Below, piece after piece: positions 32,067 to 43,772 of a stretch of 64,000 nucleotides of DNA. Position 1 is the stretch's first letter. Each line of letters starts with the position of its first letter. The stretch is from NCBI RefSeq assembly GCF_002994745.2, contig NC_037089.1:4256001-4320000 (forward strand), written 5' to 3'. Made by a program: the position numbers and the translations under genes. The stretch is from Rosa chinensis. Lineage: Eukaryota > Streptophyta > Magnoliopsida > Rosales > Rosaceae. The notes under the pieces were generated by a model that was not told the origin of the DNA, made no database searches, and saw nothing but the letters and a program-made list of their open reading frames with translations.

Positions 32067-34524
32067 CTAGGGTTCTGCTAGTGGAGAAGCACAAGCACAA
32101 GTGACCAAGCGGGGCATGAGATGGGTGGCGTTATCAGCTTTCCAGCGATGCTCAATATCTTCTGCAATTCTCTTTGCGTCCAGAGAAGCGCCTAACAGCC
32201 CACGCTGTGTAAACCCCACCGAATACAACCCGCTCTCCCCTTTCCATCCGTTCGGAAATGCCTTCCGCGGCAATCCATCTTTTTCACTAAACATGCTCGT
32301 TTCCTGAAAAAGAAGAAATTAAAAACTATAATAAGAGTTCATCATTTTCGTAACCACGATTAGGGTGACCAAAAACTCTAATGGATATCAATAATTCCAC
32401 AGCTTATTAGGGGCGGAGGTTATGGGCTTACAGGTACCCAAGTTCTTTTTGCCACTTGTACCCACAAACGCAAATAGGTTGACCAAAAAAAAGAAAAAAG
32501 TTAATCAAAGCAAGTCATCAATATCTACCTTCAACCAAGACATCACATTACTTCTGTAACCGGTTGCCAAAATAATGGCGTCGAAACACTCCACTTTCCC
32601 GTCTATAAACTCTACTGATTGATGTTTTACTTGCTTTATTGCCTTGCACACCTATTAAGAAATCGAAAATTTGATTAGTAACGTAACACCACTAGCCGCA
32701 CTGATGAGCTACTATCGTCTAGCTAATCGAGTACGTGGCCTCACCTTGATGTGACCACTTCTGATCTTAGCGAGGGTGCCAACATCGAGCACAGGTGTCT
32801 TGCCAGAGATGGACTTGAGTTCGAGAGGGCCACGGTGAGGGCGGCTGATTCCAAAGCGAGCGGTGTCGCCCAGCATAACGCGTGAGACGAGAAGCAAGAA
32901 GCGATCCACAAGGCGCATGGGAAACCACTTGAGCAACCACATCGACAGCCCAAAAGTCGATATTCCCAGTATCTCTTGCGGCAAGATGTGCACCTGCAAA
33001 ACACCGAGAAATTAAAGTGTTTGTTTTCCAAAAGCATTAAAAACAAAAACCAAAGAACTAGTAATATATAAAGATGAGCTCAGTCGAGGTCATGCTTAGT
33101 TGTGGTGTGGGTTTTCTGTGTCCTTTAATTAGCTACAGTCTGAGGCACTTACTGATTCTCTGCAAATAGCATATATATAGCTAACATTTAAGATCTTCTC
33201 TCTGTTTCTTTTCTGACTGACCCATAGATCTTGCGCATGCAAACGAATTCCAAGAAAGTAGCCAAAGAGAGACAGAGACTCCTTCATTTAATTTCTCACT
33301 CACTCACTAGTAAACTAGGTCAACAACAACATGCATGCCAAAATTAATTATACTGATTATGTGTTCAGCAAGAAGAAACTTTTAACCTGTCATGAGTAGG
33401 TAGTGTGTGTATTAATTAGCTAATTAATTTAGCAATTACCTCTTTTCATAAAAAAGTGTGGCCTGTGTCTAAATCAAGTAAAAGATTTTGTTGTTATAGA
33501 AAAGCAAAGAAACTTAAATATAGTACTAGACTAGGTTTGAATCTAATCATCTAGCTTAAAGGACACTCTTAAATTGGTCTCTTTATTATAGAATGTGGAT
33601 TTCTGTTTCCATATTACACTTTTCACTGTCAAGTCTATTTCAACAATTCAGTTTACATCTAATATACTCGTCATGAATACGAATAAGTACTCTGATCTGG
33701 AGCTATGTAATCAAAGATTAATGAATATGAGTAAGTAGTCTACCCAGAAGATTGTATACTTAATTAAAATGAGTAAGTAGAAAACCTAAATTCAAGTCGA
33801 GGAGTGTGCTCACCGAATTTTTAACCACAAGGGAAGGCTTTGCATTATAATCGCAGAGATCCAAGCAAACCTCCATGCCTGAATTCCCACATCCGACCAC
33901 TAGGACCTTCTGCCCCCCGAAGCGCTCGCCGCTCTTGTAAGAGCTGGTATGGACAATGGGCCCACCAAAGTCCCTCACTCCTTCAAACTCCGGCACAACC
34001 TCCTGGGCATTTTCTCCAGTGGCGACGATCAGCCACTGACAAACATACTCAATCGCCTCCTCATTTTTCAACCCCAAAGTCTTAACCAACCAAAGCCCGC
34101 AACGACTATCGTACTTGGCACTCACCACCGTCGTGTTGAAAGCCGGCTTTAGATCAAAGCGCTCGGCATAATCGTTTAAGTAATTCACGAACTGCTTCTT
34201 GGTTGGGTAGGTTGGGAAATCTGCAGGGAATGGCATGAGTATGAGCTCGCAGAACTGTTTTGGGAGATGAAGACGGAGACGGTCGTAGGTCTTAAGCTGC
34301 CACAACGAAGCTATGCAGTTGGTCCTTTCTAGGATTAAGCTCGGAATACCTTTTTCCTTGAGACAAGCCGCGGCAGCTAAGCCGGAAGGACCTGCTCCCA
34401 CTATCACTGGCCCCGGGACCCATATACTCCTTGTCGATTTAGCAGCTGCCATGTCTGTTTTGGATTGGAAATGAATCAAAGGATCATGCACTCGTTTGCC
34501 TTCCAGCTCCTTCAGAAAGTCCAT
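32067..34524 (-). CDS. YUC6: YUCCA flavin-containing monooxygenase, YUC6-type, four exons, 439 aa
   Basis: Exons are 33814-34524, 32745-32993, 32529-32651 and 32067-32303. All introns are GT-AG and every junction falls between codons; lengths 711, 249, 123 and 237 nt sum to 439 codons plus stop. YUCCA enzymes convert indole-3-pyruvate to the auxin IAA, using NADPH, O2 and bound FAD. The FAD motif GAGPSG is at residues 43-48, the NADPH motif GCGNSG at 211-216, and the LATGY motif at about 348-352. The N-terminus ([15 protein letters not shown]) and the [23 protein letters not shown] region are closest, from memory, to Arabidopsis YUC6, then YUC2. No lesion is visible and the length is usual for the family. 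The ATG at 34522-34524 is the first in the frame. A phylogeny would be needed to settle the subgroup. Confidence 0.95.
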
Positions 34525-34790
34525 ATATGATCGAACACCAAATTAGGCGGAGTGAAATTAATTGCTACTTGACATGGAGTTGGGGTTTAGGTCTCGCGTT
34601 TTGAGTAGAAGGAGAGTTGGAAATGATAATGGGATGAGCAGAGGGTTTTATCCAACACCAATAGTTGTAATGAGGGTTTGGTAGTTTTTGTTCTGATAGA
34701 GGCAAAGAGCTCGGAGAGCAAAGGAGTTGGAGAGAAGAGTTTTGCTAACAAGTTAGCATTATAGGGAGTGGGAGCTAGAAAACTGAGTAA
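34525..34790 (-). promoter_or_regulatory. proximal upstream region of the YUCCA gene
   Basis: This 266-bp stretch separates the start codon from a Tourist-like MITE. A weak TATAAT-like box reads on the minus strand near 34759-34764. No auxin-response TGTCTC pair was obvious. It must hold the 5' leader and probably the core promoter. Confidence 0.35.
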
Positions 34791-35288
34791 GGCCCCGTTT
34801 GGTGAGTAGAAATGTTAAAATAGGAAAATGATTTATTTTCCTTTCTATATGGATATGGAATGAAATATGTTTTGGTATTTTTACGTGGGTGTTTGGAACA
34901 TTACTAGAAATTAAATTTTGGAATTAATTTTTCATTCCTATTATAGTATTTGCTAAGTCATAAGAATGACATATAAAATTATAATTTTCAATAAAGCTTT
35001 TTTACTAATGAAAGTACATATATGACGTCAACTTATAAGGAATATTCGTGGGAATATAAATTTTTTAGAGGAATAATTAATGTAATTTTGCCTTTGACAG
35101 TGAGAAATAGAATTAGAATACCACCATTGACTATATAATTCTATTTAGGCTTTATGAGAGTTAATTTCCAGTCAAATCTCATTCTTTATTTTTTTTCCAA
35201 TCTTTAATTACAACCAAATAACAAATCCGAATGGAAAATGAAATTAACTCTCATTGCATACCATGATTTCTTGCTATCAAAACGGGCC
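34791..35288. mobile_element. Tourist-like MITE upstream of the YUCCA gene, 498 bp
   Basis: The left end GGCCCCGTTTGGT and right end ATCAAAACGGGCC are inverted repeats, flanked by TAA at 34788-34790 and 35289-35291. These features are those of the PIF/Harbinger Tourist-like MITEs. No protein is encoded. Confidence 0.85.
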
Positions 35289-36277
35289 TAATAATTCACA
35301 GTTGGATTGAATCAAATACACACCTATATATACTAGCTCGCTAGGCGTCAATGTTATAATTTAAGCGGGACATAATAACTACCGTTAACCAACACCCAAC
35401 TTCTTCACCACCTCGCGGATTCGGATCCTCTCCTTAGCTAGAGTTCATCCTTGGCTGTCCTTGACTTATGTCATTTCATCCGTTGATGTGAAATCTAAAG
35501 GTTAATAATCGTCCACATTAGCATCAAGAGTATTAATTATCCAAAATTGGGTTTCTCAAGACTAACGACGTCAATTTCTCCGTCAACATCGTTATCACTC
35601 GACTCTCCTTACTCAAAACTCCTGAAATTCCTCCTCTCCTCTGACATTTTTTTTAACTCTTGCACCATCGCTTGTTAGTTTTCAATCTGATTTTTTGTTC
35701 TTTTGCATTTGCATATTTGGGTGATTACATGCGTCGCCGTCGATAGTTGGTGAAGCGTCGTGTTGGATCTGCTTCAGTTGGCCAACGGTGACTGGGTGAA
35801 GGTGGAGTTCAGTATAATTGAGTCATGTACTGTAGAAGCAAACCTCTTCATCGTGATCATCAATCATATATGGATAATGGGTAGATGAAGTCTTCAAAAA
35901 TAATTACAGCTATCAGCCTCCCAATTCCATCAATTTGTAAAAACATATGAAATTTAATAAACCACCAAAGAAATATGAAAATAATATTTGGGTACGTAAA
36001 GCTTGGAATTTGAATCAGTATTTCCATTGATCTATGTATCATTATCAACTTTGATCTTTCCATGACATGGAAACTGGTGGTTGCAAACTTGCAGACTGCG
36101 AGAGGAAGTGAGGAAGATGAGGGAAAAGGAAAAGAAGGAGGCAGCAACCTGGGGGTCTTCACCGGACTATGATGAGGAGGAGGAGGAGGAGAAGTGGCAC
36201 AGACTGGAAAGAAGAGACTGGACCAAGAGAGAGAAGTGACGTCGTTAGGCTTGAGTGGGTTTTGGGTAATTAATACC
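35289..36277. other. intergenic stretch
   Basis: Non-coding by appearance. A minus-strand frame of 151 codons (35860-36315) runs into the adjacent MITE and has no recognisable family, so it is not called a gene. Confidence 0.45.
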
Positions 36278-36475
36278 AAGAACTTCTTAGGTAGGGGTTT
36301 CGGTTTCCCCACCAAGTGACTTTAGGGCCAATTAATCAGAAGAAAGAAAATTTTATCTCCTTTCTGAAACTGTCCCTGCTCCCTAAAGTGCAATACCCAA
36401 AACACCCCCCCTGCTGGGCAGTGATTGGTCCGCCTCACCACGTGGCTTTAGAGTTGCCCCACGCAAGATTCTCTC
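36278..36475. mobile_element. Mutator-type MITE, copy 1, 198 bp
   Basis: A 9-bp direct repeat, ATTAATACC, lies at 36269-36277 and 36476-36484. The ends AAGAACTTCTTAGGTAGGG and CCCCACGCAAGATTCTCTC are imperfect inverted repeats. The interior shares AATCAGAAGAAA, AAACTG.CC and ACCCCC.CTGCT with the element at 58933. A 9-bp duplication points to the Mutator superfamily. Confidence 0.72.
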
Positions 36476-36517
36476 ATTAATACCTTCGGTGCTGACGTGG
36501 TGTATTATTAACCTTTA

Positions 36518-36941
36518 GGCCGCTTTTGGTTCGCGGAAAGGAAATGAAATGAACTCAATTCCTTGCTCTTTCCATACTCCATAGGCATGAGAAATAGCAA
36601 TTCCCAGCAATTTTCTTTTTCAGTGTTTGGAAAGAATAAGAATGTAGTCAGAAAATTCATTGTAGGGGTAGTACAAAAATTATACAAACAACAAATATAC
36701 TTTGTTATATTAACAAATAATGATTTTAAGCATGGATAATTTAGTCATATAAGTTTGCAAGTGGGTGGGGCCGTGGGGGGAATCAGTTTCCTGAGGTGGG
36801 TGAGGGGGAACAAGTTTCCTCCTCTTTTTCCTTTCCTTTGGGAATTATTTTCCTTTCCTTGGTCATCCCAAACGCAGGAAAATACAAGAAATGAAAGATT
36901 TTCCTTTCCCAATGCCCAAATTCTGTGAAACAAACACGGCT
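36518..36941. mobile_element. Tourist-like MITE, 424 bp
   Basis: The ends GGCCGCTTTTGGTT and AAACAAACACGGCT are inverted repeats with mismatches. They are flanked by TTA at 36515-36517 and 36942-36944, a PIF/Harbinger-type target. Internal symmetric pieces rich in GGAAA and TTTCC fold back on each other. Confidence 0.72.
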
Positions 36942-37391
36942 TTAGAGTTTACATCAATGAATGAAAATAAAAGTGAAGGACTAGTCACATTTTTTTTGAT
37001 GACTAAGGACTAGTCACAGTTGTCAAAGTGGACGAGAGAGAGAGAGAGAGCAAAAAACATATATTCTAACTGGTTACAAGGACTAGTCACAGTTGTGGAA
37101 GTACCAAGTACTAACACAATCAAACCCGGTGAATGTGGTGATGTATGGTTCATATCATGGTCAACCAATAGTTTTGAAATCGGTGGATATTTTGGAGTGA
37201 CCAGGTGTGGTTTGCACATTGGAGATTTGGAGATAGGTTTGACGGACCACACATGCTTTGATGAAGAGAATATATATTTTCTTTTTAAGGAAATCATATT
37301 GACCCTAATGATATTTAAGGAAATCATATTGACCCTAATGATATTTCCACGTAACTGTAATGATTGCTAGCTTTTTGAGATGTCATATATT
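36942..37391. other. short intergenic stretch with a 30-bp tandem duplication
   Basis: A 30-bp unit containing AATCATATTGACCCTA occurs twice in perfect tandem at 37286-37345. GGACTAGTCACAGTTGT occurs twice, near 37008 and 37080. A GA run lies at 37034-37049. No gene is recognised. Confidence 0.6.
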
Positions 37392-38124
37392 TTTATAAAA
37401 TAATATGAGATTCACATTCAAAATTAATTGACAATTGATGAAATATCTCAAATCTTTATAAACCCACAAATAAGGTCTCGTTTTTCACATGTGAGATGTA
37501 TTTATTCTCAACATGCTTCCGCACGTGTAGAGAATTTTCAAGCCATACACGTGGACAACTTTTGGGTGACGTGGAGCCTGTGTGGCTGTTAGGCATGCAC
37601 ACGTGGGATAACCCGCTCTGATATCATGATAAAGTAATATGAGGTTCACATCCAAAACCAATTGACAATGGATGGAGTGACCCATACCCTTATAAATTTA
37701 TAAATAAAATTATATTTTTCTAATGTGGGAGTTGTATTTATACACATTCTCAACAAATAACGTAATATAGGGTTCACATCCAAAACCAATTGACAATTGA
37801 TGGAGTGGCCCAAACCCTTATAAACTCATAAGCAAAGTTATATTTTTTTTCAATGTGAGAGTTATATTTATACACATTCTCATCACGCCCCCACACGTGT
37901 GGCGATTTCTCAAGCCATATACATGAACAAGTTATATTGGGTGATAGTGAGCACGTGTGGCCATCGCTGAAACCAAACACATGGGTAATCTACTCTGATA
38001 CTATGATAAAGTAATATGGAGTTCATATCTAAAATCAACTACCAATGGATGGAGTGGCTTAAACTCTTATAAACTCATAAGTAATGTCTTATTTGTTCCA
38101 TATAAGATGTATATATTCTCAACA
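37392..38124 (-). mobile_element. two adjacent TRIM-like mini-LTR retrotransposons
   Basis: Four direct copies of a roughly 121-130-bp LTR-like block lie at about 37393-37513, 37627-37755, 37756-37885 and 38004-38124. Most end TTCTCAACA on the plus strand. Read on the minus strand the block is TGTTGAGAA...TTTATCA, and TGATATCAGAGC (37615-37626) or the diverged TAGTATCAGAGT (37992-38003) follows. These are near matches to the initiator-Met tRNA primer site. The order is LTR-internal-LTR then LTR-internal-LTR, with internal parts only about 115 bp long and non-coding. The internal parts and junctions hold several CACGTG and ACACGTGG words. Copies are diverged, so it is old. Confidence 0.7.
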
Positions 38125-38436
38125 TATATTCGTGAATATCTTCTTTATTCACCGATCTAATACCAATGCAAAGAGCTATCTTAGAGATTGGGATGGTTGG
38201 TGATGGAGAAATTAGAGAGTAACAACCAAGCAGCTAACTAGTAGGTCGTGATCATCATTGCCAAAAGAAGATATAGGATTGAGTTGAGGATTATATATCT
38301 ATTAACTGGAGAATTAGACGCGTATTGAACAAAAAACATATACTCTCCTAAATCAATTTTCTATTTTACTTTCAAAATCTTTGCAAGAGTGTCGTAATTG
38401 ACTAATAGTGCTATAAAAGAAGAAGAAATAACCTTG
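38125..38436. other. spacer ending in the copia target site
   Basis: AT-rich DNA with no gene. The last five bases, CCTTG (38432-38436), are the left target duplication of the copia element. Confidence 0.6.
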
Positions 38437-38721
38437 TGTTGTAAATACTATTATTGTGTGGCTGTCCACATAATTATTTAGGGGTCACTTTGTAATAATC
38501 ACTACGTAGTACCTTCATGATGTAATATCAAGAAAGCTAGAGAGTGATCACCAAGTAACTTGAGAGTTGCCACCAAGTTACAACATGAGTGATCATCAAG
38601 TCTCTCAACCCTATATAAAGGGGCTAGTGAAAAATGGAAAGGACACACCACTTTCCCCCATCTATTCTTCTCTCTTCATACTCTTCATTTTCTAACAAGC
38701 AAGTTATCTCATTTTATAACA
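38437..38721 (+). repeat. 5' LTR of copia element 2, 285 bp
   Basis: TGTTGTAAATACT...TTTTATAACA with a CTATATAAAGG promoter box at about 38611-38621. Confidence 0.93.
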
Positions 38722-38733
38722 TGTTATCAGCAC
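38722..38733 (+). promoter_or_regulatory. primer-binding-site-like sequence of copia element 2
   Basis: TGTTATCAGCAC directly follows the LTR. It matches the initiator-Met primer site TGGTATCAGAGC at nine of twelve positions, so it is a diverged or variant site. Confidence 0.6.
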
Positions 38734-39065
38734 GATAGTCTCTCGTATAAACTCCCGGAGTTTCAAGAGTCATATGGTGCAACTTCGTTCCGGGTAATAC
38801 TCTTGATCTAGAGTTTAACTTGCTTGTTCTTTGTTGATATGGTATTCTCCATTGTTTCTTATGCCAACACACGAGGATATGCATGATTTGAATAATGCAA
38901 TCGCATCTACAACATTCATTGTGCGAGTGGGCATCAATATTCAAGTTGTTCTAGGCATCTTGTTAGACACACATATCAATGAGGTAAGTACACACTCATT
39001 ATCATCTTGACTTATTATCATCCTTGTGTTTGTTTATGCTACATTTATATCCTTATTCATTTAAA

Positions 39066-39340
39066 GGAACCGGAAGTTCTTAATTGGTCTATCTCAAACC
39101 CGAAGATTAGAGTGCAAAGCGTTTGAACCCCATGTTCAAACCACCAAAATTTAGAACACAAAGTTCCTAATTGGTCTATCTTGAACCTGAAGTTTCGAGT
39201 GCTAAGTGTTTGAACCCCATGCTCAAACCACCAAAAGTTAGAACACGAAGTTCCTAGTTGGTTTATCTCGAACCCGAAGTTTTGAATACTAAGTGTTTGA
39301 CCCGAAGTTCAAACCACCAAAATTCAGAACCAGATCAAAG
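39066..39340 (+). repeat. tandem repeat of about 85-90 bp, three copies
   Basis: Each unit includes GAAGTTC.TA.TTGGT, CGAACC.GAAG.TT, AGTGTTTGA and GTTCAAACCACC. The array lies where gag would be expected in a copia element. The copies differ by several bases each. Confidence 0.78.
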
Positions 39341-39396
39341 TTCTAATAATAAAGTCTCGAACCTAAATCTTTGAGTACATACATGGCTTATTCATA

Positions 39397-42300
39397 TTGA
39401 GCATGAATATGAAAAATGGATGCTCTCAACTCAAGAAAGATGGGGAAAATATATGTCTTGCAGACAGTGCGACCACGCACTCGATCCTTCGAGATCGAAA
39501 ATATTTCTCCAATTTAAGTTTGACAAGAGCAAAAGTGACAACCATTTCAGGTCCTACAGACCTAATTGAAGGCTCCGAAATAGCCTATATTCGGTTGTCA
39601 AGTGGTACTCAATTATTCATTTAAGAGGCATTATACTCCTCCAGATCTAGTAGGAATCTGTTGAGTTTTAAAGATATACGCTTGAATAGGTACCACATAG
39701 AAACCACAAATGAGAACAATGTGGAATATCTTTGCATTACTTCCAATACTTACAGCCAAAGGCGTATATTGGAAAGATTGGTTGCCCTCTCATCTGGTTT
39801 GTATTATACAACCATTAAGTCAATTGAGGCATACCATGTCGTGAACCAGAAGTTCACTGATCAACATACAATTATGCTTTGGCATGACCGTTTGGGTCAC
39901 CCTGGATCCACCATGATGCGTCATCTCAAATTCCAATGGACACCCATTGTTGAATAAGAATATTATTTTGCCAAGCAATAATCCTTGTAAAGCATGCTTA
40001 CAAGGAAAGTTGATCATTAAGCCATCTTTTGCAAAGATTGATATTAATTCCCCATCATTTTTATAAAGAATTCAAGGGGACATTTGTAGGCCTATACAAC
40101 CATCTTGTGGACCATTTCGGTATTTTATGGTCTTGATTGATGCCTCTACAAGATGGTCGCATGTTTGTCTCGTGTCAACACATAATTAATATGGCATTTG
40201 CCAAGCTTCTTGCTCAGATAATTAAATTACGAGCACAATTCCCAAATTATTCTATCAAATCAATTCGATTAAATAATGCTTGCGAATTTACATCCCAAGC
40301 ATTTGATGATTATTACATGTCTTTGGGAATTGAGGTTGAGCATCTAGTCCCTCATGTTCATACACAAAAGAGCTTGGCAGAAGCTCTTATTAAGCGCCTG
40401 CAGATAATCGCGCGCACTTTACTAATGAGAACAAAGTTGCCAACTTCTGCATGGGGACATGCCATTTTGCATGCGGCATCATTAATTCGGTTGAGGCCCA
40501 TAGCCAACCACCAATATTCCCCATTACAGCTTGTTTTTGGGAATCAGCCCAATATCTCCCATCTAAGAATCTTTGGTTGTGCTGTTTATATACCTATTAC
40601 ACCACCACAACGTACTAAAGTGGGCCCTCAACGGAGATTGGGAATCTATGTTGGTTTTGATTCACCATCTATCATTAGATATCTGGAACCTCTGACAGGT
40701 GATATCTTTACTGCATGATTTACAGATTGTCACTTTGATGAGACATTATTCCCGTCATTAGGAGGAGAAACGACTGTTCCTGAATAACGTCGTGAATTAT
40801 CGAGAGATGTACCCACTATGTCTCATTTTGATCCTCGCACCGCATAAAATGAAAATGAAGTGCGAAGGATCCTCCATCTTCAAGATGTTGCTAATACAAT
40901 GCCTGATGCATTTACTGATATAGCAAAAGTGACAAGATCACACATCCTAACAGCTAATGCACCTGCGAGGATTGATGTCCCAATTGGACAAAATAGTGTG
41001 GCGGCCAATGAGCCATCTGTTGCACGCCTGAAGCGTGGCAGACTTGTAGGTTCAAAAGATTCAGTTCCTAGAAAAAGGAGATCGAAGGTACATCTGAATC
41101 ATAATGACATCGCTTTTGAAAACGTTGTTGGGCAAAACGTTGATGTCTAATCCACAATTCATGATTCTGTAATTGCAGAAGAGCAAAGTGTCCATGATGA
41201 GATACAAGCCCCTGTAGAAGCTCAGGTACCTGATAATAAGGAAATTTCCATAAATTATGTGCACACTAATGAATTGTGGGATCGAAGAGAAATGATCGTC
41301 GATGATGTATTTTCATTTGCAGTAGCTACTAAGATCGTAAAAAGCGATGACTTTGAACCTCGCTCTGTCGATGATTGTAGACAGAGATATGATTGGCTCA
41401 AATGAAAAGATGCAATCCAAGCAGAACTAGATTCTCTCAAAAAGCGCAGTGTTTTTGGACCTATAGTCCAAACACCACCCAATGTGAACCCTATTGGTTA
41501 CAAGAAAGCGCAATGAGAAAAATGAGATTGCAAGATATAAGGCACGCCTTGTTGCACAAGGTTTTTCACAAAAGCCTGGGATTGATTATGATGAAACTTA
41601 TTCCCCCGTTATGGATGTCATTACATTCCAGTATCTAATAAGTTTAGTAGTTTCGGAGAAACTTGATATGTGACTTATGGATGTTGTTACCGCATATCTA
41701 TACGGGGAGTTAGATACCGATATATACATGAAAGTCCCAGAAGGACTTAAGTTGCCTGAAGCAACTACAAAATCACGCAACATGTACTCAATTAAATTAA
41801 GACAGTCATTATATGGATTGAAACAATCCGGACGAATGTGGTACAACCGTCTCAGTGAGTACTTGATTAAGGAGGGATATATTAACGATCCTATATGTCC
41901 TTGCGTGTTTATCAAGAAATCAAATTCTGGTTTCGCAATAGTAGAAGTCTATGTCGATGCCATGAATTTAATTGGGAGCCCCGAAGAGCTCACAAAGACT
42001 GCAGAATATTTGAAGAAGGAATTTGAAATGAAAGACCTTGGGAAATAAAATTTTGCCTCGGTCTGCAGATCATGCATTTTGCTAGTGGGATTCTTGTCCA
42101 TCAATCAGCTTATGCTGAAAAAGTTTTGAAAAGATTTGGCATGGACAAAGACTATCCACTAAGCACCCCAATGGTCGTTCGATGTCTTGACGTCAAGAAA
42201 GATCCATTCCGTCCAAGACAAGAAGGTGAAATTATCCTTGGTCCAGAAGTACCATATCTCAGTGCTCAATGTTCTAAAAAAGGGCCTAGGCGGCCGCCTA

Positions 42301-43344
42301 GGCAGCGCCTAGGAGCTAGGCGGCAAGGAACCGCTCCGATTTTGGCCTCGGCGCTGGGCTACTAGGCGGGCTAGGCGGTTCTAGGCAGTCATAAACCCTA
42401 ATTTATTCTATATTTTGACTATTTTTATATTTATAATTAATTTTTAGACTTTAAATATTGTCATTTATATTATTATATGTCATTAAAATAATTTAAAAAA
42501 ATTAAAAAAAAAACCGCCTAGGCCCCTAGGCGCTAGTCCATGGGTGACCGCCCGACTAGTGCCTAGCGTTTTTTAGAACCTTGTCAGTGCTATAGGCGCC
42601 CTACTTTATTTGGCACAGTACACTAGACCAGATATTGCATTTGCAGTCAATTTATTGGCAAGATACAGCTCTGCTCCAACGTTGCGCCATTGGAATGGTG
42701 TAAAACATATTTTACGCTACCTTCGTGATACAACGGACATGGGTTTATTTTATACATGTAAATCCACCAATAGTCCGAGTATTGTTGGATATGCAGATGC
42801 TGGATTTCTCTTTGATCCACACAAAGGTCATTTTCAAACAGGTTACATTTTTACTTGTGGAGATACGGCAATTTCATGGCGGTCGACGAAGCAATCACTA
42901 GTGGCTACTTCTTCCAATCACTCAGAAATTCTTGCACTTCACAAAGCTAGCAGAGAATGCGTTTGGTTAAGATCAATGATTCACCATATTAGAAGCACAT
43001 GCAGTCTATCATCAGTAATAGACACTCTTACAATCTTACACAAAGATAATGCAGCGTGTATAACTCAAATTCAAGGAGGTTTCATCAAAGGAGATAGAAC
43101 AAAACACATTGCACCAAAGTTCTTCTACACTCATGAGCTTCAGAAGCATCAAGAAGTTGAAGTTAGAAAAATTCGATCAGATGTCAACTTGGCGGATCTC
43201 TTCACCAAATCTCTACCAAAATGTACCTTTCAGAAGTTAGTGAAAGGTATCGGAATGCGTCGACTTTCCAAGCTATCAAAAGATGCATGTTGTGATCAGG
43301 GCGAGATTCCAATCAAGGGGAGCACCCAAAATCATTCTCAATAG
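39397..43344 (+). pseudogene. copia polyprotein remnant: protease, integrase, reverse transcriptase, RNase H
   Basis: In order: a protease-like LADSATTHSIL; a GAG-pre-integrase H..H pair in WHDRLGHPG and a C..C pair in PCKACLQG; and an integrase core starting LIDASTRW. The integrase keeps AEALIKRLQ with its Glu, but the second catalytic Asp is Asn (SIRLNNACEF). The reverse transcriptase has SLYGLKQSGRMWYNRL, but YVDDM is changed to YVDAM. RNase H has YADAGF, SWRSTKQSLVATSSNHSE and DLFTKSLPK. Many stops occur at places where one C-to-T or G-to-A change explains them, for example TGA after DIFTA and TGA in WLK-stop-KDAI. A frameshift near 40180-40190 and others break it further. The RNase H part ends at 43344. 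Confidence 0.92.
42267..42583. mobile_element. hAT-type MITE in the copia reverse transcriptase region, 317 bp
   Basis: The ends CAATGTTCTAAAAAA and TTTTTTAGAACCTTG are inverted repeats. The exact 8-bp duplication TCAGTGCT lies at 42259-42266 and 42584-42591. Subterminal regions repeat GCCTAGGCG-type words. Without the insert and one duplication, the codons on both sides join in frame, as in copia element 1. Confidence 0.93.
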
Positions 43345-43483
43345 GACATATGCGCGTTGTATTCTTTTTCCTTCGACCAGGGTTATTTTTTCCCATTGGG
43401 TTTTTGTTACCTGACAAAGTTTTAACGAGGCAACAATAAGCGCGTCCAACACCAAAACCAATTGGCAGACATCCAAGGGGGAG

Positions 43484-43767
43484 TGTTGTAAATACTATTA
43501 TTGTGTGGCTGTCCACATAATTATTTAGGGGTCACTTTGTAATAATCACTAGCTAGTACCTTCATGATGTAATATCAAGAAAGTTAGAGAGTGATCATCA
43601 AGTAACTTGAGAGTGGCCACCAAGTTACAACATGAGGGTCATCAAGTCTCTCAACTCTATATAAAGGGGCTAGTGAAAAATGGAAAGGACACATCACTTT
43701 CCCCCATCTATTCTTCTCTCTTCATACTCTTCATTTTCTAACAAGCAAGTTATCTCATTTTATAACA
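43484..43767 (+). repeat. 3' LTR of copia element 2, 284 bp
   Basis: It is preceded by the polypurine tract CCAAGGGGGAG (43473-43483) and followed by the CCTTG target duplication. The conserved GACCAGGGTT...CCCA.TGGG block lies just upstream near 43375-43410. Confidence 0.93.
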
Positions 43768-43772
43768 CCTTG

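Larger units (their letters stand above)
38437..43767 (+). mobile_element. full-length but defective Ty1/copia retrotransposon with nested MITE
   Basis: LTRs lie at 38437-38721 and 43484-43767, with the 5-bp duplication CCTTG at 38432-38436 and 43768-43772. By eye the LTRs differ by about eight substitutions and one single-base indel. The interior encodes protease, integrase, reverse transcriptase and RNase H remnants in the copia order. No gag is present: the 675 bp after the 5' LTR are non-coding and carry a tandem repeat. A hAT-type MITE interrupts the reverse transcriptase region at 42267. The element cannot be autonomous. Confidence 0.95.

Noticed and set aside
35860..36315. A 151-codon minus-strand gene
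   Set aside because: It runs into a MITE, starts in low-complexity Ser/Pro sequence and shows no family resemblance.
38714..39340. A CRISPR-like array or satellite at the three-copy repeat
   Set aside because: Units are long, imperfect and contiguous without spacers, in a plant retrotransposon; it is an ordinary tandem repeat.
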